Of a stretch of 64,000 nt of DNA, positions 1 to 8,364 are shown in pieces. The stretch comes from Sphingobacterium multivorum (GTDB taxonomy: Bacteria > Bacteroidota > Bacteroidia > Sphingobacteriales > Sphingobacteriaceae). Position 1 is the first letter of the stretch; each line of letters opens with the position of its first letter. The DNA is taken from contig NZ_CP154261.1 of NCBI RefSeq assembly GCF_039511225.1, positions 5,518,001 through 5,582,000 on the forward strand. Direction: 5' to 3'. The position numbers and the translations under genes are program-made. Below the pieces are notes generated by a model that was not told where the DNA came from, did not search any database, and saw nothing but the letters and a program-made list of their open reading frames with translations.

Positions 1-119
1 TCGCGCGGAACAATATCCAACAGTAAAACTTCAACACCAATGTTAGCAAAATGACAAGCAATTCGCGAGCCCATAACACCCGATCCGAGAACTGCCACTT
101 TTCTAATATTTCTGTTCAT
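1..119 (-). CDS. 3-hydroxyacyl-CoA dehydrogenase, N-terminal fragment
   Basis: Only the first 40 or so codons lie in the window; the gene runs off the left edge. The translation begins MNRNIRKVAVLGSGVMGSRI and contains the Rossmann NAD-binding motif GxGxMGxxIA that opens 3-hydroxyacyl-CoA dehydrogenases of the FadB/FadJ type, which oxidise 3-hydroxyacyl-CoA in fatty acid beta-oxidation. A second ATG sits one codon upstream (122). It lies about 40 bp behind the MarR-family gene on the same strand and is probably co-transcribed with it. The family call rests on the nucleotide-binding fold alone, so another 3-hydroxyacid dehydrogenase cannot be fully excluded. Confidence 0.75.
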   Translation of the reverse strand, partial: MNRNIRKVAVLGSGVMGSRIACHFANIGVEVLLLDIVPR

Positions 120-162
120 CATAACATATTTATCATGCACTTCTGTACATTTGGTTTAATTC

Positions 163-603
163 CTAGATGATTACTTCTTCTTTGTAACTTGTTGCGAGCT
201 CATTGAGCTTCGCTAAAGAAGCAATCAATTGATCCCGTTCATTTTCTGAAAAATTGTCCGCTAAATATTGATTGAAATTACGAACAACATCTTTAGCAAT
301 CCGTCTTTTCTCTCGCCCCAATTCGGTTAAATACACTTTTACGGACCTCTTGTCGGTCTCACTCGTTTCGCGGTATATAAATCCCAATGACTCCAAATTA
401 TTCAACACCCGAGACAAACTAGTTGTTTTAACTCCTGTCAAATTTGCAATCTGAGAAACAGGTGTACCCTCTTTATGGATGTTAATCAAAATATATCCCG
501 CAGCCTGGGTAAAACCGTACTGCGAAGCAATTTGATTATATTTATTGGCTATTGTCTGCCAGCCTGTTTTTAAAAAATAATCGATTGTCTGATTTTGGTT
601 CAT
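163..603 (-). CDS. MarR family transcriptional regulator
   Basis: Winged-helix regulator of about 146-150 residues, the usual MarR length. The recognition helix region (VSQIANLTGVKTTSLSRVL) lies near residues 49-67 and is followed by the wing with the typical D-x-R signature (ETDKRSVKVYLTE). An ATG at 603 is preferred here; a GTG four codons upstream (615) is the alternative. A consensus promoter and a 14-bp palindrome lie just upstream, so autoregulation is likely. The gene precedes a beta-oxidation dehydrogenase, which suggests control of fatty-acid degradation in response to acyl-CoA or a fatty acid; the ligand is inferred from context only. Confidence 0.88.
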   Translation of the reverse strand: MNQNQTIDYFLKTGWQTIANKYNQIASQYGFTQAAGYILINIHKEGTPVSQIANLTGVKTTSLSRVLNNLESLGFIYRETSETDKRSVKVYLTELGREKRRIAKDVVRNFNQYLADNFSENERDQLIASLAKLNELATSYKEEVII

Positions 604-625
604 AAGCGTACTCACAAGCTATTTA

Positions 626-639
626 TTATGCTTGCATAA
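626..639. promoter_or_regulatory. Palindromic operator candidate of the MarR gene
   Basis: Perfect inverted repeat TTATGC-TT-GCATAA. It lies directly downstream of the -7 box of the marR-like promoter and upstream of the start codon, the position expected for an autorepressor site. Dimeric MarR proteins bind palindromes of this size; binding is inferred. Confidence 0.6.
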
Positions 640-670
640 CAAATATACCAGTTAGCAATTAGAATAACAA
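640..670 (-). promoter_or_regulatory. Bacteroidota-type promoter of the MarR gene
   Basis: Reading the minus strand, a TTG (-33 element) is followed after 20 nt by TATATTTG, a perfect match to the TAnnTTTG -7 box of the Bacteroidota primary sigma factor. Spacing fits the consensus. Confidence 0.7.
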
Positions 671-823
671 GCTCGAAATTATAAATTTTGTCATATGTTC
701 GTCAGCATAATTCGGTATACATACCTAACGATACTTGTCGTCAATTGTGAAATGTGGAAAACTTTTAAACACTGACATACAGCAAAATAAACAGAAACAC
801 AAAACTTTTATTAACAGTCCCTG

Positions 824-855
824 TTTAATAATCAAAATTAATTCCGTTAACTTTG
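824..855 (+). promoter_or_regulatory. Bacteroidota-type promoter of the oxygenase gene
   Basis: TTTA, 20 nt, then TAACTTTG (perfect TAnnTTTG). The expected transcript start lies about 20 nt before the ATG at 879, which supports that start over an in-frame TTG-type start farther upstream. Confidence 0.65.
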
Positions 856-878
856 TCCTGAACAAACATCAACACTGT

Positions 879-1841
879 ATGGCTTTAGTAAACATACCTC
901 GCTTGGACTTGCTACATTATACACAAGGAACCCAAGAACAACGAAATCAATTTATCCAAGATATTGGCAAAGCTTTCAATGAAACAGGCTTTGTAACGAT
1001 TGCAAATCATGGCTTATCAAAAGAGCTGATTGAGGAATTATATCAGGTGGTTCCTGAATTTTTTGCTTTGCCGACTGAGATCAAGGAAAAATATGAATTT
1101 CCAGAACTTGCAGGTCAACGTGGCTATACCGCAAAAGGAAGAGAAAAAGCCAAAGACGCGAAAACACCTGACTTAAAAGAATTCTGGCAACGCGGTCAAA
1201 CGATTGTTGGTGAAGAATATTCCAAAGCTGATTTTCCGGACAATCCTGAAGTAGCTGAAATTCCCCGCTTTAATGGCGTAACCGCTGAGGTTTATAAAAA
1301 ACTAGAAGATACAGGACGAGACTTATTGAAAGCGATTGCGACCTACCTCGATCTGGAAGAAAATTACTTTGAACAATATGTCATCAATGGTAATTCTATT
1401 CTACGCGCGATCCATTACTTCCCAATCAACGATCCTGACGCCTTAGCCCCTGACGCAGTACGTGCAGGTGCCCACGAAGATATTAACCTCATTACCTTAT
1501 TGATTGGAGCTAGTGCGGATGGTCTTGAAGTTTTGACAAAAGATGGGGAATGGTTTCCTATCAAAGCCAAGGGTGAAGATATCGTCATCAATGTAGGTGA
1601 TATGTTGCAACGGTTAACAAACAATAAGTTGAAATCTACTACGCATCGCGTGGTAAACCCACCACGTGAGAAGATGGGTACTTCCCGTTTTTCTATTCCT
1701 TTCTTTTTACATCCAAAATCCGCCATGAGTTTGGCTTCATTGGATTCCTGCATCGATGCGGAACACCCGAAGGTTTACGAAGATTATACCGCTGGTCAGT
1801 ACCTGGATGAGCGCTTAAGAGAAATCGGATTAAAAATGTAA
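879..1841 (+). CDS. Isopenicillin N synthase-like Fe(II)/2-oxoglutarate dioxygenase
   Basis: A 320-residue non-haem iron oxygenase. The N-terminal DIOX_N-like segment (about 5-130) has the family phrase GFVTIANHG. The C-terminal double-stranded beta-helix carries the iron triad H199-x-D201 (AHEDINL) and H256 (STTHRVVNPP), followed by R270-x-S272 (SRFS), the pair that binds the 2-oxoglutarate carboxylate. All catalytic residues seem present, so it should be active. The start at 879 is chosen because a promoter lies just before it and homologues begin near MxxxNIPxxD. It stands alone and ends at a bidirectional terminator. The substrate cannot be told; the family includes plant-type hydroxylases and ring-forming synthases, so beta-lactam synthesis should not be assumed. 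Confidence 0.85.
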   Translation: MALVNIPRLDLLHYTQGTQEQRNQFIQDIGKAFNETGFVTIANHGLSKELIEELYQVVPEFFALPTEIKEKYEFPELAGQRGYTAKGREKAKDAKTPDLKEFWQRGQTIVGEEYSKADFPDNPEVAEIPRFNGVTAEVYKKLEDTGRDLLKAIATYLDLEENYFEQYVINGNSILRAIHYFPINDPDALAPDAVRAGAHEDINLITLLIGASADGLEVLTKDGEWFPIKAKGEDIVINVGDMLQRLTNNKLKSTTHRVVNPPREKMGTSRFSIPFFLHPKSAMSLASLDSCIDAEHPKVYEDYTAGQYLDERLREIGLKM

Positions 1842-1873
1842 AACTCCGCATCATTTAAATGAGCGTAACAGTA

Positions 1874-1917
1874 TAAAAAAAGAAATGGCCGATCCTAGGA
1901 CCGGCCATTTCTTTTTT
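1874..1917. terminator. Bidirectional intrinsic terminator
   Basis: Stem AGAAATGGCCG / CGGCCATTTCT flanked by an A-run on the left and a T-run on the right. It sits between convergent genes and can serve both. Confidence 0.85.
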
Positions 1918-1930
1918 ATGGATATTAAAG

Positions 1931-2692
1931 CTATTTCAATTTATAACCTATACCAACATTCATAAAGATATTATGTAACCCAAAGCTAATACTTTCAAAT
2001 CCGGTTTTCATAATATTATTGAAGCCATAATCCAACTGTGCCAACGCAAAGAATCTTTTGTCGATAGCATAATGTGCGCCCAAACTCATACCAACATCAA
2101 TACTTCTAACACTCTCCGAGAAATCATAATCGGCATTATCTACAACAATCTTATTTCCGGTGGGCTCTTCATGCCTAAGATAGCCATTGTAGGCCTCGCC
2201 ATAGAATTCCTTTTTTACCGCAAAAGAAATATAAGGACCTGCCTGTACATTCCAACGATTTGAAAGCTGATAGGTAGCTTGAATCGGAACAGACAGATAC
2301 AGGTTATGTACTTTTGTTGTGATATCGCCCGTATAATAACCTCTCAGCTCCTCTTTTGCATCATTCACCGCATTGAATGTCGTCTTGTATCCTTTAACAC
2401 TCGCCTCTGTATCCATTCCCTTTCCTTCGAAGACGATTCCCAAAGATACTCCCCATTGGGAATCAATATGATAGTTTGCCCTTGCTCCGACAAAAAAGGG
2501 AACATTCGGATTATAGCTTTTAATCTTTCGAATTTCACGTGGCAATGAAAGCGGTGCTGCGCCGCCGATCTTACCGCCTACCGTCACATCGAAACCCAAT
2601 TTACCCTCATCCGCTGTATTTTCCTGCGCATTGGCAATAGATCCTATCAAAACCATCGCAGCCAGTGCGATTGTATATTTTATTATTTTCAT
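1931..2692 (-). CDS. Outer-membrane beta-barrel protein (PorT-like)
   Basis: 253 residues with a signal peptide (cleavage probably after SIANA at about residue 22) and alternating amphipathic strands typical of a small outer-membrane barrel. It ends in IGYKLK, an aromatic-containing terminal strand. It resembles the PorT/OMP_b-brl_2 group, whose members are mostly uncharacterised. The start codon overlaps the stop codon of the upstream lipoprotein gene (TAATG), so the two are translationally coupled and probably act together at the cell envelope. A specific function cannot be given. Confidence 0.75.
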   Translation of the reverse strand: MKIIKYTIALAAMVLIGSIANAQENTADEGKLGFDVTVGGKIGGAAPLSLPREIRKIKSYNPNVPFFVGARANYHIDSQWGVSLGIVFEGKGMDTEASVKGYKTTFNAVNDAKEELRGYYTGDITTKVHNLYLSVPIQATYQLSNRWNVQAGPYISFAVKKEFYGEAYNGYLRHEEPTGNKIVVDNADYDFSESVRSIDVGMSLGAHYAIDKRFFALAQLDYGFNNIMKTGFESISFGLHNIFMNVGIGYKLK

Positions 2693-3888
2693 TACTTCTT
2701 CGTTACAATTTTGAGATCGTCCACCGTCAACTTACTACCGACAGCACCTATAAAATTATCACCATATTTACTCGAAGACATTACAATCGCAATGCTATAA
2801 TCCAAATTGGCAACATCAGCTTCGTTTACTTTCGCCGTGTACTTAAATGGCAATGTAAACTTGACAAAATCACCAGCCTTGGTTGCGCCCCCATTTTCCA
2901 ACCTGGCAATAGCCACAATACTTGGATCTTTTAAAATATTATGTCCCGTCAAATAGGAAACTTTCTTGTTGGGATCAGATTGCGAGTCCATAAGCTGCTT
3001 GCGATTATAGAAAACAGCATAGATATCACAGGAATCCTTGGTATTAACAGGTTTCATGTTTTCATCCGTCACCGTTGCGCCAGGACTATACTTATAGTAA
3101 CCTTCCAAGGCCAGCGGTATCTGATTGAAAGGAAGGCCAAACTGCGTTGCCGATAACGGGTCTGTCAATACAGGTCCTGTATCAAACGCTCCTATAAAAA
3201 GATTTCCGGCAGCAATAGGTTTCTTGAACATCGCCCCAAAAGCACCGGTCAACTTCGTTTCCAATAAAGCCGCTTTCGTTCCTGAATGTGCATCCGAACT
3301 CGTTTTAGTGGGATATGATTCGGGGTCCTTGGTACCTCCTCCTAAGCTCAATGTCAAGGAGAAACTTGGATTTCCGGAAGCCCAATTATAGAAATCCTGG
3401 CCATCAATTTTATTGTAAAATATGGTGTATTTATCATCCTTATCAATCGCCGTATCTTCAAAACCATATGCTGTTGGAACAAATCCACCATCTGTTTTCA
3501 CAATTTTAATCAGGTAGTTTTTTGTAAACTGATGATCTTCGGACGTAACTTTATAATATACGCCGTTTTTTAGCAATTCATCAACAATTACTTTATTCAC
3601 ATCCTGAGTTCCGGCAGGCATTTTCAAAGAATCCTTCAAAAGCTCAATGGAGGCACCAGGAGTCAGGTCAAAAGTCATATTCAATTTGGTAAGATCATGA
3701 ATATTGGGCTGAAGGTAAAGTGTAACTTGCGTATTTGAGATGACCGGGTTCAGCAAAAAGATATCTTCATCGGCATGAACAGCGATAATATCCGCTTCCA
3801 TATTGAGCGCTTCTTCCTTTATACAACTTCCCAAACTGAAAAGAAGCATAAAACAGATTATCCACGAGTAACTTCGTGTTCGTTTCAT
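2692..3888 (-). CDS. PCMD domain lipoprotein
   Basis: About 398 residues. The start at 3888 gives a lipoprotein signal, MKRTRSYSW then a hydrophobic stretch ending in SLGSC, whose Cys would be lipidated. An N-terminal bacterial Ig-like segment contains strings such as NVNKVIVDELLKNGVYYKV. The second half (from about VPTAYGFED) matches the Putative Carbohydrate Metabolism Domain family, a beta-sandwich found in surface lipoproteins of Bacteroidota. Longer N-terminal readings would bury the signal peptide and are rejected. It is coupled to the following barrel gene. Sugar binding or hydrolysis is a family-level guess, not shown here. Confidence 0.72.
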   Translation of the reverse strand: MKRTRSYSWIICFMLLFSLGSCIKEEALNMEADIIAVHADEDIFLLNPVISNTQVTLYLQPNIHDLTKLNMTFDLTPGASIELLKDSLKMPAGTQDVNKVIVDELLKNGVYYKVTSEDHQFTKNYLIKIVKTDGGFVPTAYGFEDTAIDKDDKYTIFYNKIDGQDFYNWASGNPSFSLTLSLGGGTKDPESYPTKTSSDAHSGTKAALLETKLTGAFGAMFKKPIAAGNLFIGAFDTGPVLTDPLSATQFGLPFNQIPLALEGYYKYSPGATVTDENMKPVNTKDSCDIYAVFYNRKQLMDSQSDPNKKVSYLTGHNILKDPSIVAIARLENGGATKAGDFVKFTLPFKYTAKVNEADVANLDYSIAIVMSSSKYGDNFIGAVGSKLTVDDLKIVTKK

Positions 3889-4032
3889 AAAAATAATATT
3901 TAGTGTAAATTTATCGACCAATGCTTTGAGCAATGCATTGATTTTAGCAAAGCTACCAATCCTAGCCTCAAAAAAAGTCATTTAAACACCTTTTTCTGAA
4001 TAGACAACTAATTCTTTACACACAAAGTCCGG

Positions 4033-4395
4033 TTATAGCCCTTTGACTTCCGATCTGATTTTACTGGGCAGACTTTCAACAATAAGCTGATAGCTGTGTA
4101 AAATCAATTCCTCTAGCTTTCTATCATCAATCTCTTGGTTGGCAACCACGGTATTCCAGTGCTTTTTATTCATGTGATAGCCCGGCAGTACGGTATGCTC
4201 ATAGCGTTCCCGCAATTCAATGGCCCTTTCGGGGTTACACTTAACATTAAATCGTAATCCATCAACCTGATCCAGGCCTACCAACAAAAAAATCTTACCG
4301 CCTACCTTAAATACCAATGTATCTGGCCCAAAGGGAGTCTCCTCCATCACCGGCCCAATCGATAAACAATAATCTCTTAGATCCTCAATATTCAT
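4033..4395 (-). CDS. MmcQ/YjbR family protein
   Basis: 120 residues, full length for the family. Recognisable features are the N-terminal LRDYCLSIGPVMEETPFG segment, the core FKVGGKIFLLVGL, and the C-terminal GYHMNKKHWNTV motif. The fold resembles double-wing DNA-binding proteins (CyaY-like), but no member has a firmly established role. It has no close operon partner: an intergenic region of about 500 bp lies upstream. Confidence 0.85.
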   Translation of the reverse strand: MNIEDLRDYCLSIGPVMEETPFGPDTLVFKVGGKIFLLVGLDQVDGLRFNVKCNPERAIELRERYEHTVLPGYHMNKKHWNTVVANQEIDDRKLEELILHSYQLIVESLPSKIRSEVKGL

Positions 4396-4894
4396 ATTTT
4401 TTTAGTTTTAGTTGTCGCTCAAGCAAACTGAAAAAGCCACCATAAAAATGGTCCATAATTCATATAAAGCTAACAAAAACACTGGATCGTTTTACTTAAA
4501 TCTTTTGATCTTTCGCAAAGGTGACATTAGGGTTATTTGCCCTAAAGAAATTACGTTACGCCGAAAATAGATCCAAAATAAACTGGAACTAGACAATAGC
4601 AAGAGTCAGATAACTTCAGCCTTTACAGGGATTAGCGACGGACATAAAACGTAGCTTCAGCGGTACTTCTTCGCTTGCAACCGAAGAAGTACCGAACAAG
4701 TACCGAGGAAGCACCGAACAAGCTCCGACTAATCTCCGAATATCGTATACTTATCTTACCCGGAAATAGGTTTAAATAGCTCCGGGTTTAACAGCAGTTT
4801 TTCAAACCATGCTCAGGAAAGACCAGGTCTATTCCTGAGATGATGATCCGGTTAAACTTAAAAATTGCCAGTCTATTATAAGGATGTAATTTTC
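4396..4894. other. Non-coding region with hairpin and 11-bp tandem repeats
   Basis: No convincing reading frame. The only structure is the hairpin and repeat block at 4661-4745, described separately. The remainder is AT-rich. Confidence 0.6.
4661..4745. repeat. 13-bp inverted repeat continuing into 11-bp tandem repeats
   Basis: CGGTACTTCTTCG (4661-4673) and its exact complement (4682-4694) form a hairpin with an 8-nt loop. The right arm is also the first part of a direct array of 11-nt units of the form accgaacaagt, about four good copies (4680-4723) followed by two degenerate ones. No gene overlaps. Confidence 0.8.
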
Positions 4895-5449
4895 TTATTT
4901 TTCGAGCAGTGCCTGGATTTCCTTTTGGATTTCGGTTCCTTTATCGGCATTGTACCACTTTTGAATCTCCTCTTTGATTTCGGAGAAATCTGCCCCTTGC
5001 GCTTTCATATGCAAAAACAGCTCCTGGCAGGCTTGAGGTCTTGGGCCCCAGACAGCCAAATCCTGCCCCTGTTCGTTACGTATCACCAGAATTGGAATAG
5101 ATTTGCCTCCGTTTGTTAGATAAGAATCGATCAGAAACGGAGCACTATCACGCAGTTGGATATCCACTGTGATATTGGGATTTTTTGAGGCCATCTTCGC
5201 CAACATAGGTACCGAATGCGCCGCATCCCCGCACCAAGGTTCAGTAATAATGATCCATTGTTGCTTTTCAGTAATTGACTCAACAAATTGTTCAAAAGTC
5301 GACGTTGGTTCGAAGCGTTTTAACCAACGGCCCATTCTTGTCCAGTTCATTTTTGTGTACTGATAATATTCATCATCTTGATAGGTCGGGTGATTCTCAG
5401 GATGATTTAAGATATCTTCGAATTGTTGTAAGTAATTTTCAAACGTCAT
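4895..5449 (-). CDS. Thioredoxin family protein lacking the second active-site Cys
   Basis: 184 residues from the ATG at 5449, which sits just behind a consensus promoter. After an alpha-helical N-terminal portion (about 1-60) comes a thioredoxin-like strand and the active-site loop EPWCGDAAHSVP, with C73 but Ala where the resolving Cys of CxxC would be. The cis-Pro loop is represented by KSIPILVI. No signal peptide, so cytoplasmic. A one-Cys site argues against ordinary disulfide reduction and for a monothiol or scaffold role; this is inference. The group is common in Bacteroidota and uncharacterised. Confidence 0.78.
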   Translation of the reverse strand: MTFENYLQQFEDILNHPENHPTYQDDEYYQYTKMNWTRMGRWLKRFEPTSTFEQFVESITEKQQWIIITEPWCGDAAHSVPMLAKMASKNPNITVDIQLRDSAPFLIDSYLTNGGKSIPILVIRNEQGQDLAVWGPRPQACQELFLHMKAQGADFSEIKEEIQKWYNADKGTEIQKEIQALLEK

Positions 5450-5464
5450 AATACCAATTTTGTG

Positions 5465-5496
5465 CAAAGGTAAATTTTACTTCCAACTTTCTCAAA
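5465..5496 (-). promoter_or_regulatory. Bacteroidota-type promoter of the thioredoxin-like gene
   Basis: On the minus strand, TTTG, exactly 20 nt, then TACCTTTG: a full match to the phylum consensus. The transcript would start about 10 nt before the ATG at 5449 and rules out the longer upstream reading. Confidence 0.75.
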
Positions 5497-5651
5497 CAAC
5501 CTTCCGCCAACAATCTGTATTGAATGCAATAAAAAATAGGATGCTCAAAAAGTACATGTACAGCAAGAAAAAATGTGATTTCCTCTACCTTATATACCAA
5601 AGATTTTACATTCAGAAGAGATGTTTTACATTTATTAACGATTAAGTAAAT

Positions 5652-5659
5652 TATATTTG
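5652..5659 (+). promoter_or_regulatory. -7 box of the barrel/GLPGLI operon
   Basis: TATATTTG matches TAnnTTTG exactly and lies 17 nt before the ATG. No clear TTTG is seen at -33, so only the -7 element is claimed. Confidence 0.45.
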
Positions 5660-5676
5660 AAAGATACAACCCGTAC

Positions 5677-8364
5677 ATGAAAAGATTAGTTCAATTAATA
5701 CTTTTACTATTTGTCATCTTCAATAGTGCCTACGCCCAAATAAACATCAAGGGGAGGATTCTGGACAAGGCGGATGACAAACCTCTGACCAATGCCTCAA
5801 TTATTTTATTGAACCGCGACTCAGTCCTTCGTTATTTTAACAGAGCCAATGAAGAGGGAAAGTTTCAGGTAAAAAATATCAAGCCCGGAAGCTATATTAT
5901 TTTAGCCACATACCCCAAGTTTGAACTCTACAGTGATACGATCCAAATTGCAGATAAAGATCTCGACTTGCATGATATCAAAATAAATTCCCAAAGAAAT
6001 GTCTTACAGGAGGTGATTGTTACGCGTCGTCTTCCAATTACACTGAAAGGCGACACCATCGAATATGATGCGGCGAGTTTTGCCACGGAAAAGAATGCGA
6101 AGTTAGAGGATTTACTACGTCGTCTCCCCGGTTTTACGGTTACGGGAGACGGAAGTATCACTGCCCAAGGGAAATCTGTACAGAAGGTGTTTATCGATGG
6201 GGAGGAGTTTTTTGGTTACGACCCCAAAATAGCCATTCGAAATGTACGTGCAGATGCTGTCGATAAGGTCCAGCTCTATGAAAAGAAATCCGAGGAAGCC
6301 GAGTTATCAGGTATCGATGATGGCGTAAGGATCCAAACCGTTAACGTAGTACTTAAGGAGAAAGCACGAAAGGGTATCTTTGGAAATATGGAGGCATTGG
6401 CGGGATCCAAAGGATTGTATGCTGGAAATCTGTTCGCTGCCAAATTCAATAAGACCGAGCGAATTGGGATTACGGGCAGTCACAATAACATGGGGAGTTC
6501 AAGTGGCCGTGAAGGTTCTTTACGGATGAACAACCAGATTACGGGCGAACCACTGAATACAAATCTTGGAGCAAACTATGAAAATCAGTTCTTCAAAAAG
6601 GCCTTAAAAGTAAACGCCAACTATGGGTATGACAACAACAGCAACAAGAACCACTCGGAGACTTACAATAAAAATGTGCTGCCTGATCAATCCATTCAGG
6701 AAAAAAACAGTAAAAACGATAGCGAGAGACATAGCCGAAGTAATGGTTTCAGGTCAAACCTTAACATGCGACTGGATTCCACGCAAAATATGGAACTCCA
6801 ATCCAATGCCAATTGGGCTACCAACGCTAATCTAACTTACACAGACAGCAAAACGGGCGATGGATCGGGCAACCCAATCAGTGACTTTAGGGAGAACAAT
6901 CAATCGAACTCCTCAAGTTCCAACAATAATTTTCGCCTAAATTATAGAAAACGATTAAAAGCGGGGCGTTCTTTAAATGTGATGGTCGGCAATAATCACA
7001 AAGAGTCGGATTCAGAGAGTAAAGTCAATTCACGGACTTATTTTTACAAAACCGGGGATAGTACAATTATCAACCAAACGCGACATGGCCGGAATAAAGG
7101 CAATGACTTCAACTCTTCGATCAATTTCAACAACCGTATCAGTGACTATATCAATCTGGCTTTAGGCTACAGCTTCAATCATTCGAAGAGTACAAATACC
7201 CAAAATTCAATAAACAATATTACACAAAAGTTTGATTCACTATATTCTCAAAACCAGATCGACAATAATACCAATCAAGGTGTGAATGTGCACTTTTCCT
7301 ATCGCAAAGAAAAGTTGGAGATCAATTTTTCCAACCGTACGTTCTACAAGAATCAACAGTTAAATGATAGTTATAGATCAATTGATCTTGCCCGGAATTT
7401 CTGGGATAACAATTTAAATGTTGATGCCAATTATCGCCTTTCAAATAGCAAAAATATACGTTTAGCTTATCAAAGTTCGAATATCATTCCATCGTTTGAT
7501 CAGTTACAACCACTGCAACCTCAGACCAATCCGTTGTTTCAACAAGTCGGTAATCCCGACCTAAAACGCGCGGTGAACAATAACATTTCGGCCAATTATA
7601 ACGCGTTCAGTTTATTGAAAGGAACGAATATCAATATCAACGGGAACTTGTCATTTGTTAATAATCCTATTGTCAACAAAACAACCATACTAGACAACTC
7701 GGCTCAAATCAGTTCTTATGAAAACCTATCGGGTAAATCCAACTGGAATGGCGGCCTGAATATTAACCACATGCAGCCATTGGCCAATCGTCGCATCAAT
7801 TTTAACAAGAGTGCAAACGTCAGGTTTAACAACAGCTATAGCTATACCAAATTTGAAGGCGGACAGTCCGGCGGCGAGTTTCTGCTGAATAATGCAAAGA
7901 ATACCAACTTTAGTTTAGGTTCTAGCTTAAATGAGCAGGACTCAGAAGGATTCGACTTTGATCTTTCGGCGAACGCTGGTTTTAATGTACAGCAAAACTC
8001 GATCAACACCCAATACAACGCAACAAGTTTTCAAGGCGGGACTTCGGCGTACATCAAATACTTTTTACCGAAGAAGTTTAATGTCATGGCAAACATTTAC
8101 TATAGCTATACAGGACCTACGAAACTTTATAAAAAATCAATCAATCAATTTTATACCAATATTGAATTAGAGAAAAAAGTACTGAAAGATGAGAGTATGA
8201 CACTCAGCTTAAAGGCCTTTGACCTGTTCAATACATTTAACAACACACGTCGTAATGCGAGTGACACCAACTATTCAGAGTCCGTTCAACAGGTATTGAC
8301 ACAATATTTTTTGGTCGGTGTAAAATGGGATTTCAACAAATATCTAGGGAAAGGAAATGATTAA
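5677..8364 (+). CDS. TonB-receptor-like outer-membrane beta-barrel protein
   Basis: 895 residues. A signal peptide (1-20, ending SAYA) is followed by a carboxypeptidase-regulatory-like beta-sandwich (about 22-105, INIKGRILDKADDKPL), a plug-like segment (about 110-215, with LRRLPGFTVTGDGSI and VQKVFIDGEEFFGYD) and a long Asn/Ser-rich barrel to the C-terminus. This is the outer membrane beta-barrel family 3 layout, related to TonB-dependent receptors but usually annotated without a substrate. The stop overlaps the start of the GLPGLI gene by 8 bp; that pairing recurs in Bacteroidota and suggests a joint role in envelope transport. Substrate unknown. Confidence 0.85.
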   Translation: MKRLVQLILLLFVIFNSAYAQINIKGRILDKADDKPLTNASIILLNRDSVLRYFNRANEEGKFQVKNIKPGSYIILATYPKFELYSDTIQIADKDLDLHDIKINSQRNVLQEVIVTRRLPITLKGDTIEYDAASFATEKNAKLEDLLRRLPGFTVTGDGSITAQGKSVQKVFIDGEEFFGYDPKIAIRNVRADAVDKVQLYEKKSEEAELSGIDDGVRIQTVNVVLKEKARKGIFGNMEALAGSKGLYAGNLFAAKFNKTERIGITGSHNNMGSSSGREGSLRMNNQITGEPLNTNLGANYENQFFKKALKVNANYGYDNNSNKNHSETYNKNVLPDQSIQEKNSKNDSERHSRSNGFRSNLNMRLDSTQNMELQSNANWATNANLTYTDSKTGDGSGNPISDFRENNQSNSSSSNNNFRLNYRKRLKAGRSLNVMVGNNHKESDSESKVNSRTYFYKTGDSTIINQTRHGRNKGNDFNSSINFNNRISDYINLALGYSFNHSKSTNTQNSINNITQKFDSLYSQNQIDNNTNQGVNVHFSYRKEKLEINFSNRTFYKNQQLNDSYRSIDLARNFWDNNLNVDANYRLSNSKNIRLAYQSSNIIPSFDQLQPLQPQTNPLFQQVGNPDLKRAVNNNISANYNAFSLLKGTNININGNLSFVNNPIVNKTTILDNSAQISSYENLSGKSNWNGGLNINHMQPLANRRINFNKSANVRFNNSYSYTKFEGGQSGGEFLLNNAKNTNFSLGSSLNEQDSEGFDFDLSANAGFNVQQNSINTQYNATSFQGGTSAYIKYFLPKKFNVMANIYYSYTGPTKLYKKSINQFYTNIELEKKVLKDESMTLSLKAFDLFNTFNNTRRNASDTNYSESVQQVLTQYFLVGVKWDFNKYLGKGND

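Noticed and set aside
735..878. N-terminal extension of the oxygenase
   Set aside because: The added 48 residues are low-complexity and lie upstream of the consensus promoter box at 848-855; the protein fold starts at 879.
1415..1753. 112-codon minus-strand frame inside the oxygenase
   Set aside because: Shadow of the real gene, with unlikely composition and no promoter.
879..1841. Reading the oxygenase as a true isopenicillin N synthase in a beta-lactam cluster
   Set aside because: No ACV synthetase or acyltransferase is nearby and the family is functionally broad; only the fold and cofactor residues are supported.
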